From a virus: DNA of 64,000 bases. This document shows positions 1 through 6,984 of this stretch, piece after piece; position 1 is the first letter of the stretch; each line of letters opens with the position of its first letter. The stretch spans positions 1 through 64,000 of IMG/VR virus record IMGVR_UViG_3300042310_000427. One strand, given 5' to 3'. The notes beneath the pieces were generated by a model. That model was not told the origin of the DNA and made no database searches. It worked only from the letters and a program-made list of their open reading frames with translations. Both the position numbers and the translations under genes were made by a program.

Positions 1-125
1 CACCGTGTATAAAAAATGGCGGTTTCTCGGTTAATTTAAAGTTTTGTAATTCTAATTAAGTTATTAGTTTGCTGAAAGTTTTGGAGTTCTAATCCACCAC
101 TTCTTATACACGCAAAACGTTATAT
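1..125. repeat. attC-like imperfect inverted repeat, site 1 (cut by window edge)
   Basis: The arm at 4-22 (CGTGTATAA then AAAATGGCGG) pairs with 94-112; 16 of 19 positions are Watson-Crick and the rest are G-U type. A CAAAA spacer and GTTATAT (119-125) follow. The site lies directly after the stop of the minus-strand methyltransferase gene at 198. Its outer left box would lie outside the window. The layout matches sites 2 and 3, which suggests a recombination site of integron-cassette type. No integrase is present, so function is inferred. Confidence 0.55.
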
Positions 126-185
126 GAAATGCCTTGATGACCGTTTCCAATTGAAGTTCCGTGAAGGAAAAACAAAAAGAAAAAA

Positions 186-195
186 GCCACCGCAC
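186..195. repeat. 10-bp direct repeat GCCACCGCAC, copy 1 (copy 2 at 989-998)
   Basis: GCCACCGCAC occurs just outside the stop of the first methyltransferase gene (186-195) and again just upstream of its start (989-998), in the same orientation. The pair brackets the gene inside the attC-like cassette. It could be a trace of an earlier insertion or a chance match. Confidence 0.35.
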
Positions 196-197
196 TT

Positions 198-959
198 TTA
201 ATTCGTGAATAATCTGTAAATATCATTTTTACTTAAACTTGGTGCTGATTGATGTTTTTTAAAACTACTCCAATCAAAATTTAGTATTTTATCTTTCACA
301 TATTCAACCTTGCTTTTATCATCTACTACTATTTTATAAGTTTGAGTATGTGTATCAGTAAATTTCTCTTTTCCTGCACTTACTCCTCGTCTAAAAATAC
401 ACAAATCAGCATTTATATTTTCATATCCATCTTGGTCATCCCTGTAAATTTTTATCCAATCAATCTTTAAATTTGGTTTTGTGTTCAATCCATTCTTTGG
501 TCGGGTGTAAATATTAAAACAACAATGTATTTTCATTCCACTGTATTCTAAAACTCCCAAATCAACGCTTTTAATCAAGTCAAACTCATAAAGACTATCA
601 GAATTATTTAATTGGCTTATTGGTAATATAAATGCTATTGCATCACCTAATTCAGTTGCCTTTTTATAAAAACTTCTTGCAAGGTTATTTCTATCTCCGA
701 AAGGTGGGTTTCCAATAATTAACCTACCGTATTTATAAGGCAAATCAAGTTTTAAAAAGTCCTGTTTTACAATGCTTTCGTGTTCGGGTTCTAAATCGTA
801 TGCAATACAATTTGGTATTTGTAAACTGAAATTACCGTTACCAGCACTTGGTTCAATAATTTCTGTTACATCAATGAACGTTTCAAAAAACAAATCAATA
901 CATTGTTTTGCCGTTTCTATTGGTGTGTAAAACTTGTCTAATTCTATATTCTTACTCAT
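198..959 (-). CDS. putative N6-adenine DNA methyltransferase (cassette gene A)
   Basis: A 253-aa class I SAM-dependent methyltransferase. EPSAGNGNF near residues 36-44 is the SAM-binding motif I (the F/GxG loop), and GNPPF near 82-86 is the catalytic NPPY/F motif IV of adenine-N6 methylases. No target-recognition domain or restriction partner is visible, so it is probably a solitary methylase of the kind phages use to shield DNA from host restriction. It is the only gene between attC-like sites 1 and 2 and points toward site 1, as a cassette gene does toward its attC. Family call is firm; the methylated sequence is unknown. Confidence 0.8.
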   Translation of the reverse strand: MSKNIELDKFYTPIETAKQCIDLFFETFIDVTEIIEPSAGNGNFSLQIPNCIAYDLEPEHESIVKQDFLKLDLPYKYGRLIIGNPPFGDRNNLARSFYKKATELGDAIAFILPISQLNNSDSLYEFDLIKSVDLGVLEYSGMKIHCCFNIYTRPKNGLNTKPNLKIDWIKIYRDDQDGYENINADLCIFRRGVSAGKEKFTDTHTQTYKIVVDDKSKVEYVKDKILNFDWSSFKKHQSAPSLSKNDIYRLFTN

Positions 960-1060
960 AATTATTTTAATTTTTCAAATTAATTTTTGCCACCGCACAA
1001 AAAAATAAATACTACTTCTGTGCTTCGATTTAAGTTTCTCGTTAATGAACCGCAACGAGA

Positions 1061-1154
1061 GCATAACAGCGTATATAAGAAATGGCACCATAAACATTCT
1101 GCTAAATTTCAACATTCTACAAGTGCCACTTCTCATATACGCAAACCGTTATGC
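1061..1154. repeat. attC-like imperfect inverted repeat, site 2
   Basis: The outer boxes GCATAAC (1061-1067) and GTTATGC (1148-1154) are perfectly complementary. The inner arms 1069-1088 and 1123-1142 pair at 18 of 20 positions, the other two being G-U pairs. The arms are separated from the outer boxes by 1 base on one side and 5 on the other. An outer AAC/GTT box, an unpaired spacer, an inner arm and a variable loop form the general plan of integron attC sites. The outer boxes do not fit the RYYYAAC/GTTRRRY consensus fully (A in position 3), so this is attC-like rather than proven. Confidence 0.6.
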
Positions 1155-1201
1155 GTAATGCCTTGCTGACGTGATTCGATTGACATTTTCGTTTGAAATT
1201 T

Positions 1202-1807
1202 TTAATTAAACCATTTGAGTTCTGTCGTTCCATTGAAGCCTTTTTGCCATACATACCAAGCATAAGCAACAGCACTTCCACCACCAGCAATCATTTTTTC
1301 AAATTCAGCGTTCTTTGCACAAAGCAGCCGAGAACTTGAAACATAAACGGTCTTTGGTGGTTGTGATAAGAATAGCTTTTTTCTCCCTTTGCCTTCCAAA
1401 AATTGTATCTTCAAAAACATTGCTACCTTGTTTCCTTCGGGGATAATCTGCAATGCTTTTTCAATAAATTCCTGTGCATACTTGTAAGGTGGGTTTGTAA
1501 TAATATCTCCGTTCCATTCCAAGTTGTCAATGCTCAAAAAATCTATTCCTGTTTCGCCAAATCCTCTATCCATTAAGTCTGTGCTTTTTACTGTGTGCCC
1601 AGCGTTTTCAAACACCTTACTCAAATGCCCCTCACCGCAAGCACACTCCCAAATGTTTGGCAAAAATTTTTCAAGTTCTAAAAGCAAATCGGCTGCTTTT
1701 GGGTCTGTTGCGTAATAATCCTCATTCTGCCTTTCTTTGTCAGTATGATTGCTTGCACCTAAAGTCTTATAGATGCTGTTGCTGTTTCCTGTCCAATCTT
1801 TTGTCAT
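1202..1807 (-). CDS. putative adenine-specific DNA methyltransferase (cassette gene B)
   Basis: 201 aa. WECACGEGHL near residues 53-62 is a SAM-binding motif I variant, STDLMDRGFG near 75-84 looks like the acidic strand-2 region, and TNPPYKYA near 104-111 is the catalytic NPPY motif IV. The family includes many small phage and prophage methylases without a restriction partner. It is the only gene between attC-like sites 2 and 3 and reads toward site 2. It shares only the general fold with gene A, so the two cassettes are not a recent duplication. The DNA target cannot be read from the sequence. Confidence 0.78.
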   Translation of the reverse strand: MTKDWTGNSNSIYKTLGASNHTDKERQNEDYYATDPKAADLLLELEKFLPNIWECACGEGHLSKVFENAGHTVKSTDLMDRGFGETGIDFLSIDNLEWNGDIITNPPYKYAQEFIEKALQIIPEGNKVAMFLKIQFLEGKGRKKLFLSQPPKTVYVSSSRLLCAKNAEFEKMIAGGGSAVAYAWYVWQKGFNGTTELKWFN

Positions 1808-1880
1808 TTCGTTTATGGTTTAATTAAAAATTTCTATTCGTGTTCCAAATGAAATTCCTGCTAAACAAGTCGGCACATAC

Positions 1881-1976
1881 GCATAACAGCGGTTTGCCAA
1901 AATGCCGCAAGAAAGTTCCTGCTCAAATCCGAAGTTTCTGCTATGCGGCACTTCGGCAAGCCGCAAAACGTTCAAC
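1881..1976. repeat. attC-like imperfect inverted repeat, site 3
   Basis: GCATAAC (1881-1887) is followed by GCGGTTTGCC (1889-1898), which pairs with GGCAAGCCGC (1955-1964), one pair being G-U. An inner stem TGCCGC (1903-1908) pairs perfectly with GCGGCA (1945-1950), leaving a symmetrical 4x4 internal loop. AAAAC and GTTCAAC (1970-1976) follow. The GTT box does not match the left box here. It marks the junction with the phage operon, whose last stop lies at 1993, as expected where a cassette abuts foreign sequence. Confidence 0.6.
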
Positions 1977-1992
1977 AAACATACGACCAAAA

Positions 1993-2283
1993 TTATTCTT
2001 CTCCAAATTTCTTATTTAAAAAATACATCACATCAACTGCTGATGCAGGGTAATTAAAAGAAACTGATTGCCCAAATTTAAGATCTTTATATTCTCTTAA
2101 CTGGATATTGCATGATTGTGATTTACTTTCAGGAATATCCTTTGTAGCTGCTTTTAATTCATTAAAGCAATTTCCAATAGATACATCTGTGAAGCAAATA
2201 TTGTGAACATGCTTAGTGTTCTTATCTTTAATGTAGCACTTTATAATAAGTGGTGGGGATGGCGGTGGATTATACAGTTTCAT
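1993..2283 (-). CDS. hypothetical protein, last gene of the left early operon
   Basis: 96 aa, not recognised. It begins with a proline-rich stretch (NPPPSPPLI) and has no membrane segment. Its start overlaps the end of the 49-aa gene upstream, so it belongs to the leftward phage operon. Its stop is 17 bases from attC-like site 3, so it is the last phage gene before the methyltransferase cassettes. Confidence 0.6.
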   Translation of the reverse strand: MKLYNPPPSPPLIIKCYIKDKNTKHVHNICFTDVSIGNCFNELKAATKDIPESKSQSCNIQLREYKDLKFGQSVSFNYPASAVDVMYFLNKKFGEE

Positions 2284-2419
2284 TTTCTATCTTTTTTTCT
2301 AAATTTACAATCATTTCAAGCACACTCTCAGGAGTGTAACATACTTCAATATCTGATTCAATATCCTTTTGGATGTCGTTTTTAATTGCTTGGATAAGGG
2401 TTTTAAGTTCTGGTGTCAT
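2270..2419 (-). CDS. small hypothetical protein (49 aa)
   Basis: Reads MTPELKTLIQ, then KNDIQKDIESD and ends KKIENETV; mostly helical and charged, not recognised. The 3' end overlaps the next gene by 14 bases and it starts 4 bases before the stop of the gene upstream. This tight packing is the main evidence that it is real. Confidence 0.5.
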   Translation of the reverse strand: MTPELKTLIQAIKNDIQKDIESDIEVCYTPESVLEMIVNLEKKIENETV

Positions 2420-2422
2420 AGG

Positions 2423-2740
2423 TTATTTATTAATAGTTAATTGACTTTGCATCCATAAGGCACCTCTTGCAAAACCATCTGTAAATGTGCATTCATTTGT
2501 TAAATCAAAATTATCTTTGTTATACAATTTCCATTCATCAAATCTTTTAATTGCTATTTCTTCTTTAGTTACCACTACAAATGGGTTAGAATGTGGTATT
2601 GATTTATTTCTTTCAATACTTTCGAGTGCTGACAACTGTTTTTCAAATGCTTCAATTTCAGCAATTAAAATCATTCTATCTTTCCTTAAGTTATCAATGT
2701 GTAACTTAGTATCTGCGATTGCTCTTTCTATTTTATTCAT
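2423..2740 (-). CDS. hypothetical coiled-coil protein
   Basis: 105 aa. Residues 1-45 (IERAIADTKLHIDNLRKDR onward) have heptad spacing of L/I with many charges, consistent with a short coiled coil. The C-terminal half (GFARGALWMQSQL) resembles endings common in small phage proteins of unknown role. It overlaps the upstream gene by ATGA, so the two are probably translationally coupled. Confidence 0.6.
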   Translation of the reverse strand: MNKIERAIADTKLHIDNLRKDRMILIAEIEAFEKQLSALESIERNKSIPHSNPFVVVTKEEIAIKRFDEWKLYNKDNFDLTNECTFTDGFARGALWMQSQLTINK

Positions 2741-2907
2741 AATTCACTTGCTAATCTAATTCTCAGTTTATTTTTCATTTGATGGTATCTTACCCACACT
2801 TCCAAAGGTTTTCTTTTGCAGGTTAATACTGTTCTAAGGTTTACTTTTGGGAGGTCAAGTCCTTGTGGTTTTATCATCTCGCCAAATATTTGTGTATCTT
2901 GTTGCAT
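2737..2907 (-). CDS. small basic hypothetical protein (56 aa)
   Basis: Begins MQQDTQIFGE and ends with a Lys/Arg-rich helix (RYHQMKNKLRIRLAS), which suggests nucleic-acid binding, though no family is recognised. ATG is preceded by AACC, a start context shared with other early genes here. The stop overlaps the next start as ATGA. Confidence 0.55.
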   Translation of the reverse strand: MQQDTQIFGEMIKPQGLDLPKVNLRTVLTCKRKPLEVWVRYHQMKNKLRIRLASEL

Positions 2908-2909
2908 GG

Positions 2910-3092
2910 TTATTCTTTAATTATAATTTGTATTCCCTTGTCTTGTTCTTGTTTCACTACAATGATATGCCAGTCAGGATTGTTCTTTTTGTGGCATTCA
3001 ATATCCTGCTCGTCTTGATCAATGTAGATTATTCTTACTTTCCCTAATGAGAGGTAAACTGAGTAAAGGGATTGTTTTATTTCTTGTTCCAT
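2910..3092 (-). CDS. hypothetical protein (60 aa)
   Basis: Not recognised. The pattern KVRIIYIDQDEQD and WHIIVVKQEQD gives two or three short beta strands in an acidic small protein. It overlaps the 3' end of a small membrane protein gene upstream and ends 3 bases before the next start, in the leftward operon. Confidence 0.55.
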   Translation of the reverse strand: MEQEIKQSLYSVYLSLGKVRIIYIDQDEQDIECHKKNNPDWHIIVVKQEQDKGIQIIIKE

Positions 3093-3166
3093 ATTCTTTT
3101 TAAAATAATTAATTTAATTCCTACTAACAAATTTAGTAAAATTACCAATACTGTCCAACTATCCAT
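3077..3166 (-). CDS. micro membrane protein (29 aa)
   Basis: MDSWTVLVILLNLLVGIKLI followed by LKRIWNKK is a single predicted membrane helix with a positively charged C-terminus. The start lies within the end of the DnaA-like gene (ATGGATAG) and the end overlaps the next gene's start. It was found by reading the overlap. With no sequence support beyond hydrophobicity and packing it remains tentative. Confidence 0.4.
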   Translation of the reverse strand: MDSWTVLVILLNLLVGIKLIILKRIWNKK

Positions 3167-3659
3167 TTTTAGCTTCTATGATTAATTTCATTCTTTCGTT
3201 ATACTCTGCAAGCACTATATCGTATTCCTCTTTAAAGATTTTCTCATAGATGTATCTATCTTCAAACTCTTTAAGTGAGTGTATAATTGTGCTGTGATGT
3301 GGCTTTCTAACCGGCTCCAATAAAGTTCCCAATGCTTTTAAAGTAGTTTCATTTGGGTAATTATCCTTTAGAATCTTATAAAAGTATGACCTTCCTCTAA
3401 CGATTTCAGCATTCCTTGCCCCTGCTTCAATAAAATCATCCTTAATGGTAGATCCATTGTAAGTAAGATTATCTTCATGCGCTTTTTTCACAATCGGGTT
3501 GATGACACTTTTAAGCACTTTTACTGCAATCTCTATCTCAATGGTGTTGCTCTTTTTTGGGTTTAACAATTCTCTCTTAGTTGCTATGGCGCTTACTAAT
3601 TCATTCAAATGATACTTAATCTTAGCATCAATCTCATTCATTACATCTGTATCAATCAT
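3159..3659 (-). CDS. protein with a DnaA domain IV-like DNA-binding region
   Basis: 166 aa. The segment from AEIVRGRSYFYKIL through TLKALGTLL to RKPHHSTIIHSLKEFEDR (about residues 84-138) matches the plan of the DnaA C-terminal domain: an (E)IV..R helix, a helix-turn-helix, and an H-S/T-T-V/I-x-H signature where DnaA has DHTTV. There is no AAA+ ATPase part. It may bind DnaA boxes or an origin as a replication or regulatory factor. The similarity is seen by eye; the role is inferred. It overlaps both neighbours. Confidence 0.55.
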   Translation of the reverse strand: MIDTDVMNEIDAKIKYHLNELVSAIATKRELLNPKKSNTIEIEIAVKVLKSVINPIVKKAHEDNLTYNGSTIKDDFIEAGARNAEIVRGRSYFYKILKDNYPNETTLKALGTLLEPVRKPHHSTIIHSLKEFEDRYIYEKIFKEEYDIVLAEYNERMKLIIEAKNG

Positions 3660-3828
3660 TTAAAAATGTATTTTTAATCTCGTTACTTCTAAGGTCATTT
3701 TCCATTTGTTTTGCTTTTTTGTAGATTGCCAAATTAAAGGGGCTTCTTACTTTAAGCATGCCACATTCCTGCAGCTCCTTAACTAAGTAATCTACTGGGG
3801 ATATTGTTTTTGGTTTAGGCTTGGTCAT
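3652..3828 (-). CDS. small hypothetical protein (58 aa)
   Basis: MTKPKPKTISPVDYLVKELQ with a helical, Lys-rich C-terminus; not recognised. The stop overlaps the start of the DnaA-like gene (ATGATTGA) and its start overlaps the end of the membrane protein gene upstream, so it sits inside a coupled run of four genes. Confidence 0.55.
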   Translation of the reverse strand: MTKPKPKTISPVDYLVKELQECGMLKVRSPFNLAIYKKAKQMENDLRSNEIKNTFLND

Positions 3829-4346
3829 TTTATTAACTCTCGGTCAAGTTGCTTTAACATGATGGCAATAAGTAGTGTAAAAATAATTAGGTTGGTAGGT
3901 TGGATGTTCCAAATAAAATAAGATAAAATAGATAAAGCCCAAACTGTAATCCAAGCCCAAAATTGAAATCTCACAATCTTATTCTTTTTAGATTTCATTT
4001 TTTCAAATTTTGCCTCTGCGCTTTCCATCTCCTTCATCATTTTCTCCATATCGTCTTTAATCTCTCTCAATCTCTCAATTTTATCATCAGTAATGGCTCT
4101 ATAATCTTGTCCGCTTACTTTAAGAAGGTTTTGCAGTCTTATGTTAAGCTCCTCTGCATTTTCTATTGAGTAATAGATTTTTCCATCATACATTATTGCA
4201 CTATAAATATTCTTAGCATTTAAAAACGCTTTTCCAATGGCACCTATTTCAACTGCACTTCCTGGGTTTAATTCTAAGGTAAAGGTCTTAAAATTATCAT
4301 AGATTTGCTCGTCTATGCCTATTAATTCAAATTCAAATTGTACCAT
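3825..4346 (-). CDS. hypothetical membrane-anchored coiled-coil protein
   Basis: 173 aa. Residues 1-75 form a mixed alpha/beta region (FELIGIDEQIYDNFKTF), 85-125 a charged coiled coil (IKDDMEKMMKEMESAEAKFEKMKSKK), and 127-165 two predicted membrane helices (FWAWITVWALSILSYF; LIIFTLLIAIMLK). The topology suggests a cytoplasmic domain tethered to the inner membrane. No family recognised. Membrane-bound early phage proteins often act in host takeover or superinfection exclusion, but nothing here proves that. Confidence 0.6.
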   Translation of the reverse strand: MVQFEFELIGIDEQIYDNFKTFTLELNPGSAVEIGAIGKAFLNAKNIYSAIMYDGKIYYSIENAEELNIRLQNLLKVSGQDYRAITDDKIERLREIKDDMEKMMKEMESAEAKFEKMKSKKNKIVRFQFWAWITVWALSILSYFIWNIQPTNLIIFTLLIAIMLKQLDRELIK

Positions 4347-4350
4347 AATC

Positions 4351-4650
4351 CTAAAATAACAATCCTCTTTGTTCTTTACTAAGTGAGTATTTAATCTCTC
4401 TCAACTCTCTATTAATAGATGCCAGTACACAAGATTTAGTCCAACTGTATCCTTTTATCATTTTCGCTTTTGCAAGTTTTATTTCAAGCAAACAAAGTTT
4501 CATAAAAGCTCTCCCTTGTTTGGATACTTTTTTATTGAAGTCCTTTAAATTTGCTTTTTCTATTGATTTGATCCAATCAATTCTTTTTTTGAAAAATTCC
4601 CCTGTTTTTAAATTCAGGTAGCCGATTGTTTTTAATTTGATTTTTTGCAT
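4351..4650 (-). CDS. basic hypothetical protein
   Basis: 99 aa, rich in Lys, all-helical in appearance, not recognised. The start follows ACACACC, a context also found before the starts at 54853, 56614 and 63006, which supports the chosen ATG. Confidence 0.55.
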   Translation of the reverse strand: MQKIKLKTIGYLNLKTGEFFKKRIDWIKSIEKANLKDFNKKVSKQGRAFMKLCLLEIKLAKAKMIKGYSWTKSCVLASINRELREIKYSLSKEQRGLLF

Positions 4651-4669
4651 GGTGTGTAATTTTTGATTT

Positions 4670-4948
4670 TTATCCTGCGTTAAATGATTTTAATATTATT
4701 CCCCTTTGTTGCCAATGGTGTGCAATCCCTATTGATGTTACTTTTACTTTGTCTATGTCTTTAAATTCAACCCAATCATTAAAATCGTGTTCATATTCCC
4801 CTGAATACCATTTCCCATCCTTATGGTGTGTAATATAGTCTGATGGGTGCATCTCTCGTGCCTCTTGTTCGCTTTCTGATACACAAACGAATGAATCATA
4901 GGTATCGTATCCTGTAACAATGTCTTGTTGTACTAAATAGATGTTCAT
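4670..4948 (-). CDS. conserved phage protein of unknown function
   Basis: 92 aa. The pattern MNIYLVQQD..TGYDTYDSFVCVSESEQEAREMHP resembles a small protein widely seen in phages and integrative elements, in which a Y-L-V strand is followed by GYDTYDS and an A-R-x-x-H-P helix. Function is unknown in that family. The call comes from memory of the pattern; no search was possible. Confidence 0.6.
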   Translation of the reverse strand: MNIYLVQQDIVTGYDTYDSFVCVSESEQEAREMHPSDYITHHKDGKWYSGEYEHDFNDWVEFKDIDKVKVTSIGIAHHWQQRGIILKSFNAG

Positions 4949-4959
4949 GTTATTGGTTG

Positions 4960-5136
4960 TTAATATTTTTCTAATTCTAATTTGTAATGATTAGCAATAT
5001 TAATAATTCTAATAATCAATTCCCTTTCGGTTTCTTTTGCTAATTCGATTAAGTCGCTTTTTGATTCAAATTCATCTCCAGATAATTCTAAAATTGAATT
5101 GATTAAAATTTCTCTTGTTGTTTGTCCTTCGTTCAT
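4960..5136 (-). CDS. small hypothetical protein (58 aa)
   Basis: Acidic, all-helical (TREILINSILELSGDEFESKSDLIEL). Not recognised. It ends 11 bases before the next gene and its ATG directly abuts the end of the gene upstream, which fits the leftward operon. Confidence 0.5.
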   Translation of the reverse strand: MNEGQTTREILINSILELSGDEFESKSDLIELAKETERELIIRIINIANHYKLELEKY

Positions 5137-5137
5137 A

Positions 5138-5425
5138 CTAATTAAATAAAGTTTGGTTTGTTGATTGTTTGGTTTGGTATCCTATTGTTTTAAAATCTCT
5201 TTTAAAAAGATTATATTTATAAAAAAACGCTTTTATGGGGTATGCTTCATTAAAATACTTTTGGTCCTCCATATCGTTGACTAACTTTTTAGCATAATTG
5301 ATAAAATCAATATCATCCATAAGTGCCAATTTGGTTAAAAAGCCTACTAATTGACTATGGTTATGCTTTTTTGAGCGAAAACATGCAATGACTATTTCTG
5401 TTAATTCTTTGCGGTTGTAGAACAT
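5138..5425 (-). CDS. hypothetical helical protein
   Basis: 95 aa, helical, with a basic C-terminal third (NLFKRDFKTIGYQTKQSTNQ). No motif or membrane segment recognised. It is 4 bases from the small membrane protein gene upstream. Confidence 0.55.
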   Translation of the reverse strand: MFYNRKELTEIVIACFRSKKHNHSQLVGFLTKLALMDDIDFINYAKKLVNDMEDQKYFNEAYPIKAFFYKYNLFKRDFKTIGYQTKQSTNQTLFN

Positions 5426-5429
5426 ATTT

Positions 5430-5597
5430 TTATTGATATAATAATTTTTTAATGAATGTATGGTTAATATGTATTGTTTTTCCTGCTTTTTCTGTCAATA
5501 CAGCCTCTATCTCCTTTTTTTGATACAATCTCCCTATAATGAATGAAAATATTGCTACAAACAAATAAAAGATATAATTTAATAATGCTTTTTTCAT
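5430..5597 (-). CDS. small single-span membrane protein (55 aa)
   Basis: MKKALLNYIFYLFVAIFSFI then IGRLYQKKEIEA: an N-terminal membrane helix or uncleaved signal followed by a short basic tail. The start overlaps the end of the 80-aa gene upstream by 4 bases. Function unknown. Confidence 0.5.
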   Translation of the reverse strand: MKKALLNYIFYLFVAIFSFIIGRLYQKKEIEAVLTEKAGKTIHINHTFIKKLLYQ

Positions 5598-5836
5598 GGA
5601 TGTTGATTTGGTTGTTTTAAAATTTCATACAATTCCCACTTTGTGCCTTTAAACAGTACCTCGTTATTTTTTACAATTGATATTTCAATTTGTTCGAGTG
5701 GTTTGTATTCCGGTCCTTCGGTGGATGATATTTGAATATAATCATATTCATGGTTTAATCTTGTTACGCTGGTAATAATTTCGGTATTTGACTGAATATC
5801 GCCAATTTTATTTTGGATGTGTGTTGTTAAGTGCAT
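5594..5836 (-). CDS. hypothetical protein (80 aa)
   Basis: A probable beta-rich small protein (TEIITSVTRLNHEYDYIQIS, ILFKGTKWELYEIL). Not recognised. The start context ACATCATGCA recurs before the genes starting at 6097 and 6339, in slightly altered form before 6471 and 6707, and supports this ATG. Confidence 0.55.
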   Translation of the reverse strand: MHLTTHIQNKIGDIQSNTEIITSVTRLNHEYDYIQISSTEGPEYKPLEQIEISIVKNNEVLFKGTKWELYEILKQPNQHP

Positions 5837-5857
5837 GATGTTAGTTAGTTAGTGTAA

Positions 5858-6097
5858 TTAAAATATTTTGATGTCTGAGTAATAAAAATCATTAAAATCC
5901 TTATCATTTGCAAACAAATTTTTAATAAAGTTAAATTGATTTTCGTAAGTTCTATTCATTAATTTTTTTCTTTCTGAATATGTTATTTTACCCGAATTTA
6001 ATAAGTTATTATATAATGATGGTAATGTAATCGTAACTTCATTTGTTACTATTTTAAAGCTTGTTCCCTTGTCTGTTTTGTAATTTACTAATTGCAT
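5858..6097 (-). CDS. hypothetical protein (79 aa)
   Basis: Starts MQLVNYKTDKGTSFKIVTNE. A longer frame to 6130 exists, but the internal ATG has the ACATCATGCA context of its neighbours, so I place the start here. No recognised family; mixed beta then helical. Confidence 0.5.
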   Translation of the reverse strand: MQLVNYKTDKGTSFKIVTNEVTITLPSLYNNLLNSGKITYSERKKLMNRTYENQFNFIKNLFANDKDFNDFYYSDIKIF

Positions 6098-6132
6098 GAT
6101 GTTATAATTTTTTGAAATTGTTGATGTCATAA

Positions 6133-6339
6133 TTACTTTACTATATAATAGTCATTAGATTGTTTTAAGAAATTCATCCAGTCATTGCCGGTCCAAAACC
6201 TTTGCGCCTCTGAAAATTCACTTTTTTCAAATTGTCCTGTTCGGTACTTACTCCCGTTTTTTCTTATTGTGAAGGTTCGAGTACTTTTATTGCTTGAGAT
6301 TTTTATCTCTGTTTGTGTAATGTCTTTTAAAGTTTGCAT
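6133..6339 (-). CDS. hypothetical protein (68 aa)
   Basis: MQTLKDITQTEIKISSNKST with TFTIRKNGSKYRTG and RFWTGNDWMNFLKQ. Small, basic, beta-rich N-terminal half. Not recognised. Start context ACATCATGCA. Confidence 0.5.
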   Translation of the reverse strand: MQTLKDITQTEIKISSNKSTRTFTIRKNGSKYRTGQFEKSEFSEAQRFWTGNDWMNFLKQSNDYYIVK

Positions 6340-6345
6340 GATGTT

Positions 6346-6471
6346 TTATTTGCTTTTTTTGGTTAATCTTTCTTTTTTTCGTCTTTCTATTCTTTGTTGA
6401 TGTCCGCTTTTTGGCGGTGTAATATTTTTTAGCTTTTCTGCTATATCTGTTTTTAATTCTCTTTGTTGCAT
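6346..6471 (-). CDS. very small Lys/Arg-rich protein (41 aa)
   Basis: MQQRELKTDIAEKLKNITPP followed by RIERRKKERLTKKSK. The C-terminus is strongly basic, suggesting RNA or DNA binding. The start context ACATTATGCA resembles its neighbours and it ends 6 bases before the next start. Too short for a family assignment. Confidence 0.45.
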   Translation of the reverse strand: MQQRELKTDIAEKLKNITPPKSGHQQRIERRKKERLTKKSK

Positions 6472-6494
6472 AATGTTTTATTTGCTTTTTTGGG

Positions 6495-6707
6495 TTAATA
6501 TGTAAATTCAGGGTAAAATTTGTTTAAATACTTTTGCAGTTGTTCGTGTTTTCTGAATTTCTTTATTGATTCTTTATTGCACCAGGCGTTTGCATATGTA
6601 TATTCCTTTACTATTGCAATAAAATTGCCTTTAAATACTTTACCTTCATCTGACAATAACAATTCATTGTCATTAAGGGCGCCTTCGTTTAAAATGTATG
6701 TTTGCAT
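6495..6707 (-). CDS. hypothetical protein (70 aa)
   Basis: MQTYILNEGALNDNELLLSD with YTYANAWCNKESIKKFRKH. Not recognised; a small soluble protein in the leftward early operon, start context ATATCATGCA. Confidence 0.5.
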   Translation of the reverse strand: MQTYILNEGALNDNELLLSDEGKVFKGNFIAIVKEYTYANAWCNKESIKKFRKHEQLQKYLNKFYPEFTY

Positions 6708-6714
6708 GATATTA

Positions 6715-6933
6715 TTATATTGTTTGTTGCCCTAATTCTGTTAAGCTGTACCAATTTAAAACCCTTTTTGCTTCTTTATAATCAGGCTTTAAAATACCTT
6801 TTTTAATTAGCCCTTTTACTTCGGTTGAATAACCTAAAAAAATCATAGGGGCTTTTTTATTACCGTTTTTAAATTCTGCAATTCTTCTTTTAATTTCATC
6901 AATTTGTATTGATTCTGTAATTGTTAATTTCAT
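6715..6933 (-). CDS. hypothetical protein (72 aa), possibly winged-helix
   Basis: The pattern ESIQIDEIKRRIAEF, FLGYSTEVKGLIKKGILKPD and VLNWYSLTELGQQ resembles a short winged-helix segment, in which a recognition helix is followed by a hairpin ending Y-x-L-T-x-x-G. No firm family. It could be a small transcription factor; the evidence is weak. Confidence 0.5.
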   Translation of the reverse strand: MKLTITESIQIDEIKRRIAEFKNGNKKAPMIFLGYSTEVKGLIKKGILKPDYKEAKRVLNWYSLTELGQQTI

Positions 6934-6984
6934 GATATTTTTTTTATTTTTTTTTAAATTGTTTTGGTTTGTGGTTTATTGTTT

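Noticed and set aside
987-1169. 60-aa plus-strand frame between the methyltransferase genes
   Set aside because: It lies across the inverted repeat of attC-like site 2 and has no promoter or protein-like composition.
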